64,000 bases of DNA from Nymphaea colorata (taxonomy: Eukaryota; Streptophyta; Magnoliopsida; Nymphaeales; Nymphaeaceae): NCBI RefSeq assembly GCF_008831285.2, contig NC_037468.1, positions 102,001-166,000 of the forward strand. The letters are read 5' to 3'. Each line of letters opens with the position of its first letter. The first letter of the stretch is position 1. The notes beneath the pieces were generated by a model. That model had not been told where the DNA came from, made no database searches, and was given only the letters and a program-made list of their open reading frames with translations. Made by a program: the position numbers and the translations under genes. Below are positions 21,991 through 33,095 of this stretch, in pieces.

Positions 21991-24430
21991 TGTCAGGATT
22001 TGTCTGACCTGAATCAGTGACCTTATGGAAAGGTCAGGACTCATTTCTTGAAAGGTGAGGACTTGATTGAAAGGTCAAGACTCATTTGTATGTCATCAGT
22101 ACTCACCTTATCAAAAAGGTCAAGACTGTCTTTCAAAGTCAGGACTGACCTTACCAAAAAGATCAAGACTATCTTGAAAGATCAGGACTGATTCTTCTGG
22201 TCAAGACTGTATTTCACAGTCAGGACTGACCTTATCAAAAAGGTCAAGACTGTATTTCACAGTCAGGACTAACCTTACCAAAAAGGTCAAGACTGTCTTG
22301 AAAGGTCAGGACTGATTCTTCTGGAAAGGTCAAGACTGTCTTGAAAGGTCAGGACTGATTATGGAAGGACAGGACCAATTGCAATTGTATGCCATTAGTA
22401 CTCACCTGACCATACAAGACTCATTTGTATGTCATCAGTACTCACCTTATCAAAAAGGTCAATACTGTATTTCACAGTCAGGACTGACCTTACCAAAAAG
22501 ATCAAGACTATCTTGAAAGATCAGGACTGATTCTTCTGGTCAATACTGTATTTCACAGTCAGGACTGACCTTACCAAAAAGATCAAGACTGTCTTGAAAG
22601 GTCAGGACTGATTCTTCTGGAAAGGTCAAGACTGTCTTGAAAGGTCAGGACTCATTCTTCTTGAAAGGTCAGGACTGATTATGGAAGGACAGGACCAATT
22701 GCAATTGTATGCCATTAGTACTCACCTTATCAAAAAGGTCAAGACTGTATTTCACAGTCAGGACTGACCTTACCAAAAAGGTCAAGACTGTCTTGAAAGG
22801 TCAGGACTGATTCTTCTGGAAAGGTCAAGACTCTGAAAGGTCAGGACTAATGAGAATGATTGAGGAATGACCATCAAGACTCATTTGTATGTCATCAGTA
22901 CTCACCTTATCAAAAAGGTCAAGACTGTCTTTCAAAGTCAGGACTAACCTTACCAAAAAGATCAAGACTATCTTGAAAGATCAGGACTGATTCTTATTGA
23001 AAGGTCAATACTGTATTTCACAGTCAGGACTGACCTTACCAAAAAGATCAAGACTGTCTTGAAAGGTCAGGACTGATTCTTCTTGAAAGGTGAAGACTGT
23101 TTTGAAAGGTCAAGACTCATTTGTATGTCATCAGTACTCACCTTATCAAAAAGGTCAAGACTGTCTTTCAAAGTCAGGACTAACCTTACCAAAAAGATCA
23201 AGACTATCTGATCAGGACTGATTCTTCTGGTCAAGACTGTATTTCACAGTCAGGACTGACCTTACCAAAAAGGTCAAGACTGTCTTGAAAGGTCAGGACT
23301 GATTTTTCTTGAAAGGTCAAGACTGTCTTGAAATCAGTACTGACCTTACCAAAAAGGTCAAGACTGTCTTGAAAGGTCAGGACTCATTCTTCTTGAAAGG
23401 TCAGGACTGTCTGGAAAGGTCAAGACTCATTTGTATGTCATCAGTACTCACCTTATCAAAAAGGTCAAGACTGTCTTTCAAAGTCAGGACTAACCTTACC
23501 AAAAAGATCAAGACTATCTGATCAGGACTGATTCTTCTGGTCAAGACTGTCTTTCACAGTCAGGACTGACCTTACCAAAAAGGTCAAGACTGTCTTGAAA
23601 GGTCAGGACTTTTGATGGAAGGACAGGACCAATTGCAATTGTATGCCATTAGTACTCACCTGACCAAAAATGGAAAGGTCAAGACTGTCTTGAAATCAGT
23701 ACTGACCTTATCAAAAAGGTCAAGACTGTCTTTCAAAGTCAGGACTAACCTTACCAAAAAGATCAAGACTATCTGATCAGGACTGATTCTTCTGGTCAAT
23801 ACTGTCTTTCAAGGTCAGGACTGACCTTACCAAAAAGGTCAAGACTGTCTTGAAAGGTCAGGACTGATTCTTCTGGAAAGGTCAAGACTGTCTTGAAAGG
23901 TCAGGACTCATTCTTCTTGAAAGGTCAGGACTCCTTATGGAAGGACAGGACCCTTTTGAAAGGTCAGGACTCATGACAATTGTATGCCATTAGTACTCAC
24001 TTGACAAACAAATGCCATTAGTACTCACTTGACAAACAAATGCCATTAGTACTCACTTGACAAACAAATGCCATTAGTACTCACTTGACAAACAAATGCC
24101 ATTAGTACTCACTTGACAAACAAATGCCATTAGTACTCACTGTGCAAACAAATGCCATTAGTACTTTCCATATGCCATTAGTACTCACTGTACAAACAAA
24201 TGTCATTAGCCATACCAAAATCCATCCAAATTGGTTGATGGATAATGGCATCTCCTTTTTTTGATGGATAATGGCATACAATGACAATTGATCCTTTCCA
24301 TCATTTCCTTTCCATCAATTGGTCAGGGTCAACACTAATGGCATTGGTTGATGGATAATGGCATCTCCTTTTTTTGATGGATAATGGCATACAATGACAA
24401 TTGATCCTTTCCATCAACCATCAAACCTTG
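21991..24430 (-). repeat. Array B, minus-orientation half
   Basis: Mirror vocabulary (GGTCAGGACTGATTCTTCTG, GGTCAAGACTGTC, GCCATTAGTACTCAC). Five tandem 28-bp units lie at about 23990-24130. 24050-24312 is the inverted counterpart of about 19203-19470. The junction word in minus orientation is at 21992-22022. Confidence 0.94.
21992..22022 (-). repeat. Array junction word, copy 3
   Basis: Reverse complement of copy 2, beginning the minus half of array B. Confidence 0.88.
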
Positions 24431-24489
24431 ATGTCCTGAAACAACCAAAAGCTTTTCATAAGCACATCCTTCAAATGTGTGCTGACCTT

Positions 24490-24615
24490 TACCTTTCAAT
24501 TGCACAAAGCACGCACTCGCAACTTCAAATTGCTGAAGCTGATGAAGTGATTCAGGTCAGAGCAAAGCCCTCTTGTTCAGAGTGCTTTGTGGGCTTTGCT
24601 CGTCAAAATGACGTG
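24490..24615. repeat. Border repeat closing array B
   Basis: CACTCGCAACTTCAAATTGC, GAGCAAAGCCCTCTTG, GGGCTTTGCTCGTC and GACGTGACGTTC in order, similar to the array A border at 9108-9215 but without a perfect central hairpin. Confidence 0.8.
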
Positions 24616-25091
24616 ACGTTCAGTGATCGAACCGAGAGAAAGGAAGCTGAAAGTGGTGCTATGGACATCAACGTAGTTAGTGTGCCAACATGGAAGGATT
24701 GGCAGAGGGGGTAACGCTTCGCGAAAGAATCGTCGTATGCTCCGGAGGTGTAGAGCCTCCTAGGAGGCAGACTTCCTGCTAGCCATCTTGGCTTCGCTTT
24801 CGCTTCGCTCGTGAAGCAAGGTCCTGCATGTTTTGACAAGGTTGATTCGCCGCGAAACAAAAAGAAAAAAGAAAACGGACGGCCATGTTGGACTCGGACG
24901 ACGGTGCGAAGCCGCAACGCGGAGTTGACGAAGCGAAGGAAACCGGCTACGTCTATCGAAGCGGAAATCCACCGAGACATCCACTGCCATAACGTATGAC
25001 AATAGAAAAGGGAATACCGATACCTTGCTGACCGAGCTTCCCGGAACGGAAGGAAAGAACTCGCTTGACCTTCACTCGCAACTCGTTTCAT
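24603..25091 (-). CDS. Hypothetical ORF, 162 codons
   Basis: Open from ATG at 25089-25091 to a stop inside the border repeat. The product is rich in Ser, Arg and Phe with no clear domain or membrane pattern, and its last ~25 residues come from repeat sequence. No relative recognised. It may simply be open by chance; kept because it is among the longest unexplained frames. Confidence 0.2.
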   Translation of the reverse strand: MKRVASEGQASSFLPFREARSARYRYSLFYCHTLWQWMSRWISASIDVAGFLRFVNSALRLRTVVRVQHGRPFSFFFLFRGESTLSKHAGPCFTSEAKAKPRWLAGSLPPRRLYTSGAYDDSFAKRYPLCQSFHVGTLTTLMSIAPLSASFLSVRSLNVTSF

Positions 25092-26560
25092 TCCCCTGGC
25101 GCGTCGGTTGCTAAGCGACGGAAGGAATCCAAAAGGAGAAAGGAAACCACGTCAAATCCATCAAGTTAGAGAGGCAACGAGTTCCGTCGTTAAGCGTAAC
25201 GAGTCTACTTGAAAGAACTTCTATTTCATTAGTAGATCAAACTCTCTTTTGCTTGAAACAGAGTGATTCACCGTCGGGTATGAATCTTCTCACTCACCGG
25301 GCCGTTATCACTCACATCTCTCTCAGGGTAAAGCTGATAAAAACTGGGAAGAGCGTGAAAACTAGTCTGTCCCCTACCATTTTATTGAGGAAAAAAACAT
25401 CCATAGGTGCCGATTAGTTGTATTCACATCCCACGGTCGACGCACCCCCGCCTATGGAAGGAATCCCTAGAGAAGCATGTCCATAGCATCTCTGTTGGTT
25501 CGGGCCGGGGCGCTGTAATGAAATGGTCAAAACCATTTCCCACACTTGACTGATTTTTCACTCTAGGGAATGAAGAAGGGTAGTTAGTGAGGACAGACCC
25601 ACCCCTGGGGAAGGGGTTGGCTATTGATGGGCTTTTGATGACTGGCTATTTATCTTGATCCAATGGCTTCCGTTGCTCCTGTTCGTTACCACCTAGTACA
25701 GATGACAAATCTCCCAATCCCCCACCCCAATGAGATTCACTCGCAGTTGTTGGTGACCCATCATCTGAGCAAGCAGCACCCGTAACGGCAGATAAGGGCA
25801 CGGAACCACCACCATTAGTGGTGGTGGTGGTGGTTCTAGCAGCATAGTCAGCATAGGCATCATGGGCGGAGGCTTCAGAAACAAAGGCATTGGCATCCGA
25901 ACCAGCCCACCAGTAGCAGTTGACCCAGTGCCAGGCGATTCATATCCAACATCCGTTTATGCCTTGCATATCGAGATCAGGGCCTACCCACAGGAGAGGA
26001 GGTCACAAAGGCATAGGTTGGATTGAAGTGAGACCGTAATACGTTCTAAAGCGCGTGGCATCCGTTCAAAAGCCGGTTTTTTTCTAGATCGAAAGCCAGC
26101 ACCAACCAGAGGCAGAGGTTCAGGCAGAGAGAGCTAAAGCATAGCCATCTAGGGTGGCCATAGGCAGGGGGTCAAAGCAAATCCAAAAACATAGCCGGTC
26201 AGAGAAGCAGAGACAAGGAAAGCGTTGGTGATAGTCAACACATTTTTAAGTGGTGTTGGGATTCCAGTTCAAGTTAGGGCCCTTATTTACCAATAAGTAG
26301 TAGGTAGGAACGGATAGCAAAGTAAGTTAGATAGTCATAGCTTGTTCTAGGTCCCATTGAAGTTGACCCGAAGAGGCGAGATAAGGGCATATACAAGGGT
26401 AGAGGCACTGGTTTAACCCCCGGGCGTTTCACAACCTGCGGGGACGGATCCGGTTCCACCGCAAAGGCAGGAGTTGAAAAAACCATACTGAAAAACATGA
26501 ATACCAAAAACAGGAAAAAAACTCAGGTAGAAGCACAGCCGGGCCATACGAGAAAGCGAA
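25092..26560. other. Unassigned region
   Basis: No gene recognised. A hairpin-capable GGT/ACC run lies at about 25803-25836. A short minus frame (ATG at 26498, stop at 26283) begins with a hydrophobic, signal-like stretch ending TPAFA, but has no further support. Many CAGAG/GGCAT-type purine words at 26090-26220. Confidence 0.4.
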
Positions 26561-27950
26561 AGCACTCGCAAAGCGAAGCTTCAGGGACAACTTTGACTTT
26601 CAGGACATCAAGGTTTGATGGTTGATGGAAAGGATCAATTGTCATTGTATGCCATTATCCATCAAAAAAAGGAGATGCCATTATCCATCAACCAATTTGG
26701 ATGGATTTTGGTATGGCTAATGACATTTGTTTGTACAGTGAGTACTAATGGCATATGGAAAGTACTAATGGCATTTGTTTGCACAGTGAGTACTAATGGC
26801 ATTTGTTTGTCAAGTGAGTACTAATGGCATTTGTTTGTCAAGTGAGTACTAATGGCATTTGTTTGTCAAGTGAGTACTAATGGCATTTGTTTGTCAAGTG
26901 AGTACTAATGGCATTTGTTTGTCAAGTGAGTACTAATGGCATACAATTGTCATGAGTCCTGACCTTTCAAAAGGGTCCTGTCCTTCCATAATGAGTCCTG
27001 ACCTTTCAAGAAGAATGAGTCCTGACCTTTCAAGACAGTCTTGACCTTTCCATTTTTGGTCAGGTGAGTACTAATGGCATACAATTGCAATTGGTCCTGT
27101 CCTTCCATCAAAAGTCCTGACCTTTCAAGACAGTCTTGATCTTTTTGGTAAGGTCAGTCCTGACTGTGAAAGACAGTCTTGACCAGAAGAATCAGTCCTG
27201 ATCAGATAGTCTTGATCTTTTTGGTAAGGTTAGTCCTGACTTTGAAAGACAGTCTTGACCTTTTTGATAAGGTGAGTACTGATGACATACAAATGAGTCT
27301 TGTATGGTCAGGTGAGTACTAATGGCATACAATTGCAATTGGTCCTGTCCTTCCATAATCAGTCCTGACCTTTCAAGACAGTCTTGACCAGAAGAATCAG
27401 TCCTGACCTTTCAAGACAGTCTTGACCTTTTTGGTAAGGTCAGTCCTGACCTTGAAAGACAGTCTTGACCAGAAGAATCAGTCCTGATCAGATAGTCTTG
27501 ATCTTTTTGGTAAGGTTAGTCCTGACTGTGAAAGACAGTCTTGACCTTTTTGATAAGGTCAGTACTGATTTCAAGACAGTCTTGACCTTTCCATTTTTGG
27601 TCAGGTGAGTACTAATGGCATACAATTGCAATTGGTCCTGTCCTTCCATCAAAAGTCCTGACCTTTCAAGACAGTCTTGACCTTTTTGGTAAGGTCAGTC
27701 CTGACTGTGAAAGACAGTCTTGACCAGAAGAATCAGTCCTGATCAGATAGTCTTGATCTTTTTGGTAAGGTTAGTCCTGACTTTGAAAGACAGTCTTGAC
27801 CTTTTTGATAAGGTGAGTACTGATGACATACAAATGAGTCTTGATGGTCATTCCTCAATCATTCTCATTAGTCCTGACCTTTCAGAGTCTTGACCTTTCA
27901 AGACAGTCCTGACCGGAAGGTCACTGATTCAGGTCAGACAAATCCTGAAA
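26560..27950 (+). repeat. Array C, plus-orientation half
   Basis: Opens with a border word (CACTCGCAAAGCGAAGCTTC at about 26562), then the 261-bp segment shared with array B. Contains at least six consecutive 28-bp units (about 26790-26945), then standard hairpin words. Ends in a junction word. Confidence 0.94.
27919..27948 (+). repeat. Array junction word, copy 4
   Basis: Variant ending CCTGAAAAG. The interval of about 27890-28445 around it is the inverted copy of about 60640-61190. Confidence 0.87.
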
Positions 27951-27959
27951 AGTACTGAC

Positions 27960-29830
27960 TATACAACAAATTGTATGCCATTCTTGCTTCCAATATGGAA
28001 AGGAAAGGTTGCAATTGTATGCCATTAGTGTTCACACAAATGGAAAGGAAAAGGTCAGGACTAATGAGAATGATTGAGGAATGATTATGGAAGGACAGGA
28101 CCCTTTTGAAAGGTCAGGACTCTGAAAGGTCAGGACTAATGAGAATGAGTGAGGAAAAGTCAGAACTCACCTTATCAAAAAGGTCAAGACTGTCTTTCAA
28201 AGTCAGGACTAACCTGACCAAAAAGATCAAGACTGTCTTGAAAGATCAGAACTTCTTCTTCTTAAAAGGACAGGACCCTTTTGAAAGGTCAGGACTCATG
28301 ACAATTGTATGCCATTAGTACTCACTTGACAAACAAATGCCATTAGTACTCACTTGACAACAAAATGCCATTAGTACTCACTTGACAACAAAATGCCATT
28401 AGTACTCACTTGACAAACAAATGCCATTTTCCATCAACAATGAGTACTCACCTTATCAAAAAGGTTAAGACTGTCTTTAAATAAGTACTAACCTTACCAA
28501 AAAGGTCAATACTGTCTTTAAAGATCAGGACTGATTTTCCTTAAAAGGTGAGGACTGTCTGGAAAGGTCAAGACTCATTTGTATGTCATCAGTACTCACC
28601 TTATCAAAAAGGTCAAGACTGTCTTTCAAAGTCAGGACTAACCTTACCAAAAAGATCAAGACTATCTGATCAGGACTGATTCTTCTGGTCAAGACTGTCT
28701 TTCACAGTCAGGACTGACCTTACCAAAAAGGTCAAGACTGTCTTGAAAGGTCAGGACTTTTGATGGAAGGACAGGACCAATTGCAATTGTATGCCATTAG
28801 TACTCACCTGACCAAAAATGGAAAGGTCAAGACTGTCTTGAAATCAGTACTGACCTTATCAAAAAGGTCAAGACTGTCTTTCACAGTCAGGACTAACCTT
28901 ACCAAAAAGATCAAGACTATCTGATCAGGACTGATTCTTCTGGTCAAGACTGTCTTTCAAGGTCAGGACTGACCTTACCAAAAAGGTCAAGACTGTCTTG
29001 AAAGGTCAGGACTGATTCTTCTGGTCAAGACTGTCTTGAAAGGTCAGGACTGATTATGGAAGGACAGGACCAATTGCAATTGTATGCCATTAGTACTCAC
29101 CTGACCATACAAGACTCATTTGTATGTCATCAGTACTCACCTTATCAAAAAGGTCAAGACTGTCTTTCAAAGTCAGGACTAACCTGACCAAAAAGATCAA
29201 GACTATCTGATCAGGACTGATTCTTCTGGTCAAGACTGTCTTTCACAGTCAGGACTGACCTTACCAAAAAGATCAAGACTGTCTTGAAAGGTCAGGACTT
29301 TTGATGGAAGGACAGGACCAATTGCAATTGTATGCCATTAGTACTCACCTGACCAAAAATGGAAAGGTCAAGACTGTCTTGAAAGGTCAGGACTCATTCT
29401 TCTTGAAAGGTCAGGACTCATTATGGAAGGACAGGACCAATTGCAATTCAATGCCATTAGTACTCACTTGACAACAAAATGCCATTAGTACTCACTTGAC
29501 AAACAAATGCCATTAGTACTCACTTGACAAACAAATGCCATTAGTACTCACTTGACAAACAAATGCCATTAGTACTCACTGTACAAACAAATGCCATTAG
29601 TACTCACTGTACAAACAAATGCCATTAGTGCTCACCATACCAACATGTCACCATACCAAAACAATGCCATTTCCCAATGGCAATTGTATGCCTTCCATAA
29701 TTGCAATGAGATGCCATTCATGCTGACCATACAACAAATTGTATGCCTTCAAGAATTGGAATTGTATGCCATTAGTGCTGACCATACCAAGAATCTCAAT
29801 CAGCACTCTTTTAAACTTGAAGGTCATGTC
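27960..29830 (-). repeat. Array C, minus-orientation half
   Basis: Starts with the recurrent cassette (28106-28318), four 28-mer-type units (to about 28435), then GGTCAAGACTGTC-type hairpin words, and closes with a second series of 28-mer-type units (about 29455-29640) and CATACAACAAATTGTATG hairpins. Confidence 0.94.
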
Positions 29831-29881
29831 ACGTCAGAACAAAGCCTTCTTTTTCATCTGAAATGAACTCATCAGAAAAGT

Positions 29882-29930
29882 GCCCACAAAGCACTCGCAA
29901 AGCATAGGGCTTTGCGAGTGCTTTGTGGGC
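29882..29930. repeat. 22-bp perfect border hairpin
   Basis: Arms 29882-29903 and 29909-29930 are perfectly complementary around a 5-nt loop. Built from GCCCACAAAGCACTCGCAAA and its complement. Confidence 0.92.
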
Positions 29931-29993
29931 TTTGCTCATGACGTACCCTAAAGCACTCGCTTCGCGGAACGAGCAAAGCCTTTAGCAAACAAA

Positions 29994-30120
29994 GCGAGGC
30001 GCTATGGAAAGGCAGCCGAAGCGTTTGAGCATCTTGTGGAAAGTGGAGTGCCTTCCGCTTTGCGAGGCGCTATGGAATGGCAGCCGAAGCGTTTGTTTGA
30101 GGTGGAAAGTGGAGTGGAGT
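29994..30120 (+). repeat. Imperfect tandem duplication (~68 bp unit)
   Basis: Unit 1 from 29994 and unit 2 from 30062 share GCGAGGCGCTATGGAA and GGCAGCCGAAGCGTTTG and a GTGGAAAGTGGAGT tail, with small differences between. Confidence 0.8.
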
Positions 30121-30129
30121 CATCTTTCG

Positions 30130-30463
30130 CGGTAAGCAAAAAGTGCGTTCCGCCGATTCGATCTTCTCGTAGCTCATAGGTAGGCGGCTAGATCCATCTG
30201 AGTTACTTCATACGCATCTCCTCCACCCCCAAAGAACGACCTTCCTTCCCTATTGGTCCTCCTTTTTCCCCTCCCTCTTTCCCTTCTTCCTCTTCGTCTA
30301 TCCGGGACAGGGCAGGCAGCCCACATACATGAAGAGAAGAAGAGAGGGGTTCCTTGTCTGTCGGTCGGGCCACAAGTGGAAGCAATCGATGCTTTGGTCA
30401 TTCCGTTGACTCCTTGCTGCCAGTCCGTGCTTGCTGTCATGCTGGCAAGCGGGGTTTTCGGCT

Positions 30464-30468
<5 letters not shown>
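30130..30468. other. Spacer before trnM, nothing recognised
   Basis: Contains a long pyrimidine-rich tract (about 30220-30310). The word GTCGGTCGGGCCACAAGT (about 30358) recurs in part near 38487. No gene. Confidence 0.45.
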
Positions 30469-30514
<46 letters not shown>

Positions 30515-30541
30515 ATACTCTAACCGCTGAGTCAAGTAGGT
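30469..30541 (-). tRNA. trnM: tRNA-Met (CAU), plastid-derived
   Basis: 73 nt on the minus strand. Acceptor ACCTACT pairs with AGTAGGT. The anticodon arm TCGCT-TTCATAC-GGCGA gives anticodon CAT. The T arm reads ATTGG-TTCAAAT-CCAAT. The sequence is nearly that of plastid elongator trnM-CAU, so it derives from chloroplast DNA, a common source of angiosperm mitochondrial tRNAs. CCA is not encoded. All stems appear intact, so it is probably functional. Confidence 0.95.
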
Positions 30542-30599
30542 CGAGTCAAGTCAAAGAAAAGAGACCAACGTTGCTCTAAGAGAAAGCCAACCAAAGCGC

Positions 30600-30785
30600 A
30601 ACCGGAGTTCTCGGCCTATGAATGACACTCGCAACGTCGAAATTGCTTAAGGGAAAAGCGAAGAATGACGTCAGGGAACTCGCAACTTTCAAAGGCGTCA
30701 GGGCTTTGCACAAAGCACTCGCAAAGCGTAGGGCTTTGCACAAAGCACTCGCAACTTTGAATGCTGAAAGAAGGGATCAAGGTTT
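30600..30785. repeat. Border repeat cluster before array D
   Basis: Three spaced copies of CACTCGCAA-type words with GGGCTTTGCACAAAGCACTC between, just upstream of the first array word at about 30795. Confidence 0.8.
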
Positions 30786-30789
30786 GACG

Positions 30790-31745
30790 GATTGATGGAA
30801 AGGTCAGGACTAATGGCATTTGTTTGTACAGTGAGTACTAATGGCATTTGTTTGTCAAGTGAGTACTAATGGCATTTGTTTGTACAGTGAGTACTAATGG
30901 CATACAATTGCAATGAGTCTTCATCTTTCAAGAAGAATCAGTCCTGACCTTTCAAGACAGTCTTAACCTTTCCATTTTTGGTCAGGTGAGTACTAATGGC
31001 ATACAATTGCAATTGGTCCTGTCCTTCCATCAAAAGTCCTGACCTTTCAAGACAGTCTTGACCTTTTTGGTCAGGTTAGTCCTGACTGTGAAAGACAGTC
31101 TTGACCTTTTTGATAAGGTCAGTCCTGACTGTGAAATACAGTCTTGACCAGAAGAATCAGTCCTGATCTTTCAAGATAGTCTTGATCTTTTTGGTAAGGT
31201 CAGTCCTGACTTTGAAAGACAGTCTTGACCTTTTTGATAAGGTGAGTACTGATGACATACAAATGAGTCTTGTATGGTCAGGTGAGTCCTGACCTGTTTG
31301 GTATGGTGAGTACTGATGACATACAAATGAGTCTTGACCGACTCACCTGTTTTGGTATGGTGAGTACTCATGTTGGTATGGTGAGCACTAATGGCATTTG
31401 TTTGTCAAGTGAGTACTAATGGCATTTGTTTGTCAAGTGAGTACTAATGGCATACAATTGTCATGAGTCCTGACCTTTCAAAAGGGTCCTGTCCTTTTAA
31501 GAAGAAGAAGTTCTGATCTTTCAAGACAGTCTTGATCTTTTTGGTAAGGTTAGTCCTGACTTTGAAAGACAGTCTTGACCTTTTTGATAAGGTGAGTTCT
31601 GACTTTTCCTCAATCATTCTCATTAGTCCTGACCTTTCAGAGTCCTGACCTTTCAAGAGAGTCCTTCCATAATTGTGCAATTCTTGAAGGCATACAATTG
31701 CCATTAGTGCTCCCAATGGCAATTGTATGCCATTAGTGTTTCCAC
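30790..31745 (+). repeat. Array D
   Basis: Short plus-orientation array of the common words, ending with the inverted form of the 213-bp cassette (31444-31656) and CAATGGCAATTGTATGCC. No strand flip is seen in this block. Confidence 0.92.
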
Positions 31746-33023
31746 AAATCATAAGCACACTCGCTTCGCTTTGGCTTTCCAATGTCACGAGCAAAGCAAA
31801 TCAGATTGACACTCGCAACTTTGAATGACATGTACGCTGACCTTGACTTTGAAATTGGCTCGTGACGTGACATGACGTGACGTTGGCTCGCGAGTAGACT
31901 AGACTGCGAGCGTAGAGTGTAGACTCTGCCTCAAAGAGCAAAGCGAAGCGAGATTTGATGCGAGCAAACTCCTGTTACGTCTGTACGAAAGCCTCAAACT
32001 ACTAACTATTAACCATAGAAGTGTGACACCTTTCGTAATGGAATGGAAAGCCTACAAACACCATAGTCAAGTGAAACCTTTCTTTCCGCCTCCCGTTTTT
32101 TATGTTCTTTTATGACGTTTTCTTAGTTTCTATCTGTGACGCCGGCTGTCGATGGGAAGGCCTACGACGAGGATCTTCCAGAGTGGACTACGCGAGCTTC
32201 TTTCTGCGAGCTTCTGCTACGCGAGCCTACAACTCTTGCTACGACGCCTACTGCGTGCTATGCAAGCTGTAACTGTGAGCAGGATACAACGTCCATACGT
32301 CAGGTACATGTGCTATGTCGAAAGCTACATAAACAAAACTACAACACCAGTCAGCTACGTCAACACTTGGAGTTGCGTTCTTCATCGGCCGGCATAGATT
32401 CATAGATGAAGCGAGACGTCATCCGATGGAGCCATGAGCAAGCCTTTATCCGAAAATGTACCTGTCACTCACTATTTCGATTTTTGCTTTTGCTTGCCTT
32501 TCTCCTATGTATGATAAAGTCAGACCAACGTCGACTAGCAGGGTGCTTATACTTGCTTACTTTTCTTTCTCCCCCCACGTTGCTTGCTGAGATTGGACTC
32601 GTTTCTATCTATCGCACTATAAACAATCCTCCGTTTTTAGTGCTTAATCGCCCCGTGTCCTTCTTCTTAGTTCATTAAGTGAAGTGAGTCCTTCTTACTC
32701 GGTGGGGCGGGCACCTGTTCCTATGTTTGTTTACTCTACCTACTCGTGCTTTCTGTCTTTTGAGGCTGCTGCTTGAATTGCGTGCATCTCCCTGCTAGGC
32801 TTGCGTAGCAGTAGGACGACTCGTGTAGAAGAATTTGCATCACTCGCAGTTCAAGCTTGCTCCGCACAGACTACACATGTGGAGGCTCGCTCCGCGTAGG
32901 CTGCACTCGTAGTTCCGAAAGGGTAGGCGTCACTCGCAGGAAGGCTACACTCGCTATAGGCTGGCTACACTCGCTGCTAGGCTTTGTGCTTGGTCAAAAA
33001 AGCAGCGAGCCCTTGAATCAAAT
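31746..33023. other. Unassigned region with CTACACTCGCT words
   Basis: Border words to about 31950, then sequence rich in GCTACGCGAGC, CTACAACTC and (32800-32990) ACTCGCAGG/CTACACTCGCT repeats. ORF 32406-32678 (+) encodes 90 residues with a hydrophobic stretch FRFLLLLAFLLCM, but no family is recognised. Confidence 0.45.
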
Positions 33024-33095
33024 CTCCCCAAGTAGGATTTGAACCTACGACCAGTCAGTTAACAGCCGACCGCTCTACCACTGAGCTACTGAGGA
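33024..33095 (-). tRNA. trnN: tRNA-Asn (GUU), plastid-derived
   Basis: 72 nt on the minus strand. TCCTCAG acceptor pairs with CTTGGGGA, allowing the usual G-U. The D arm is GCTCAGTGGTAGAGC, the anticodon loop CTGTTAA gives GTT, and the T arm reads GTAGG-TTCAAAT-CCTAC. Almost the plastid trnN-GUU, as in many angiosperm mitochondria. No disabling change seen. Confidence 0.96.

Noticed and set aside
26283-26507. Secreted-type protein with signal peptide
   Set aside because: Only a short hydrophobic start in a 70-codon frame with no relatives; a mitochondrially encoded secreted protein is implausible.
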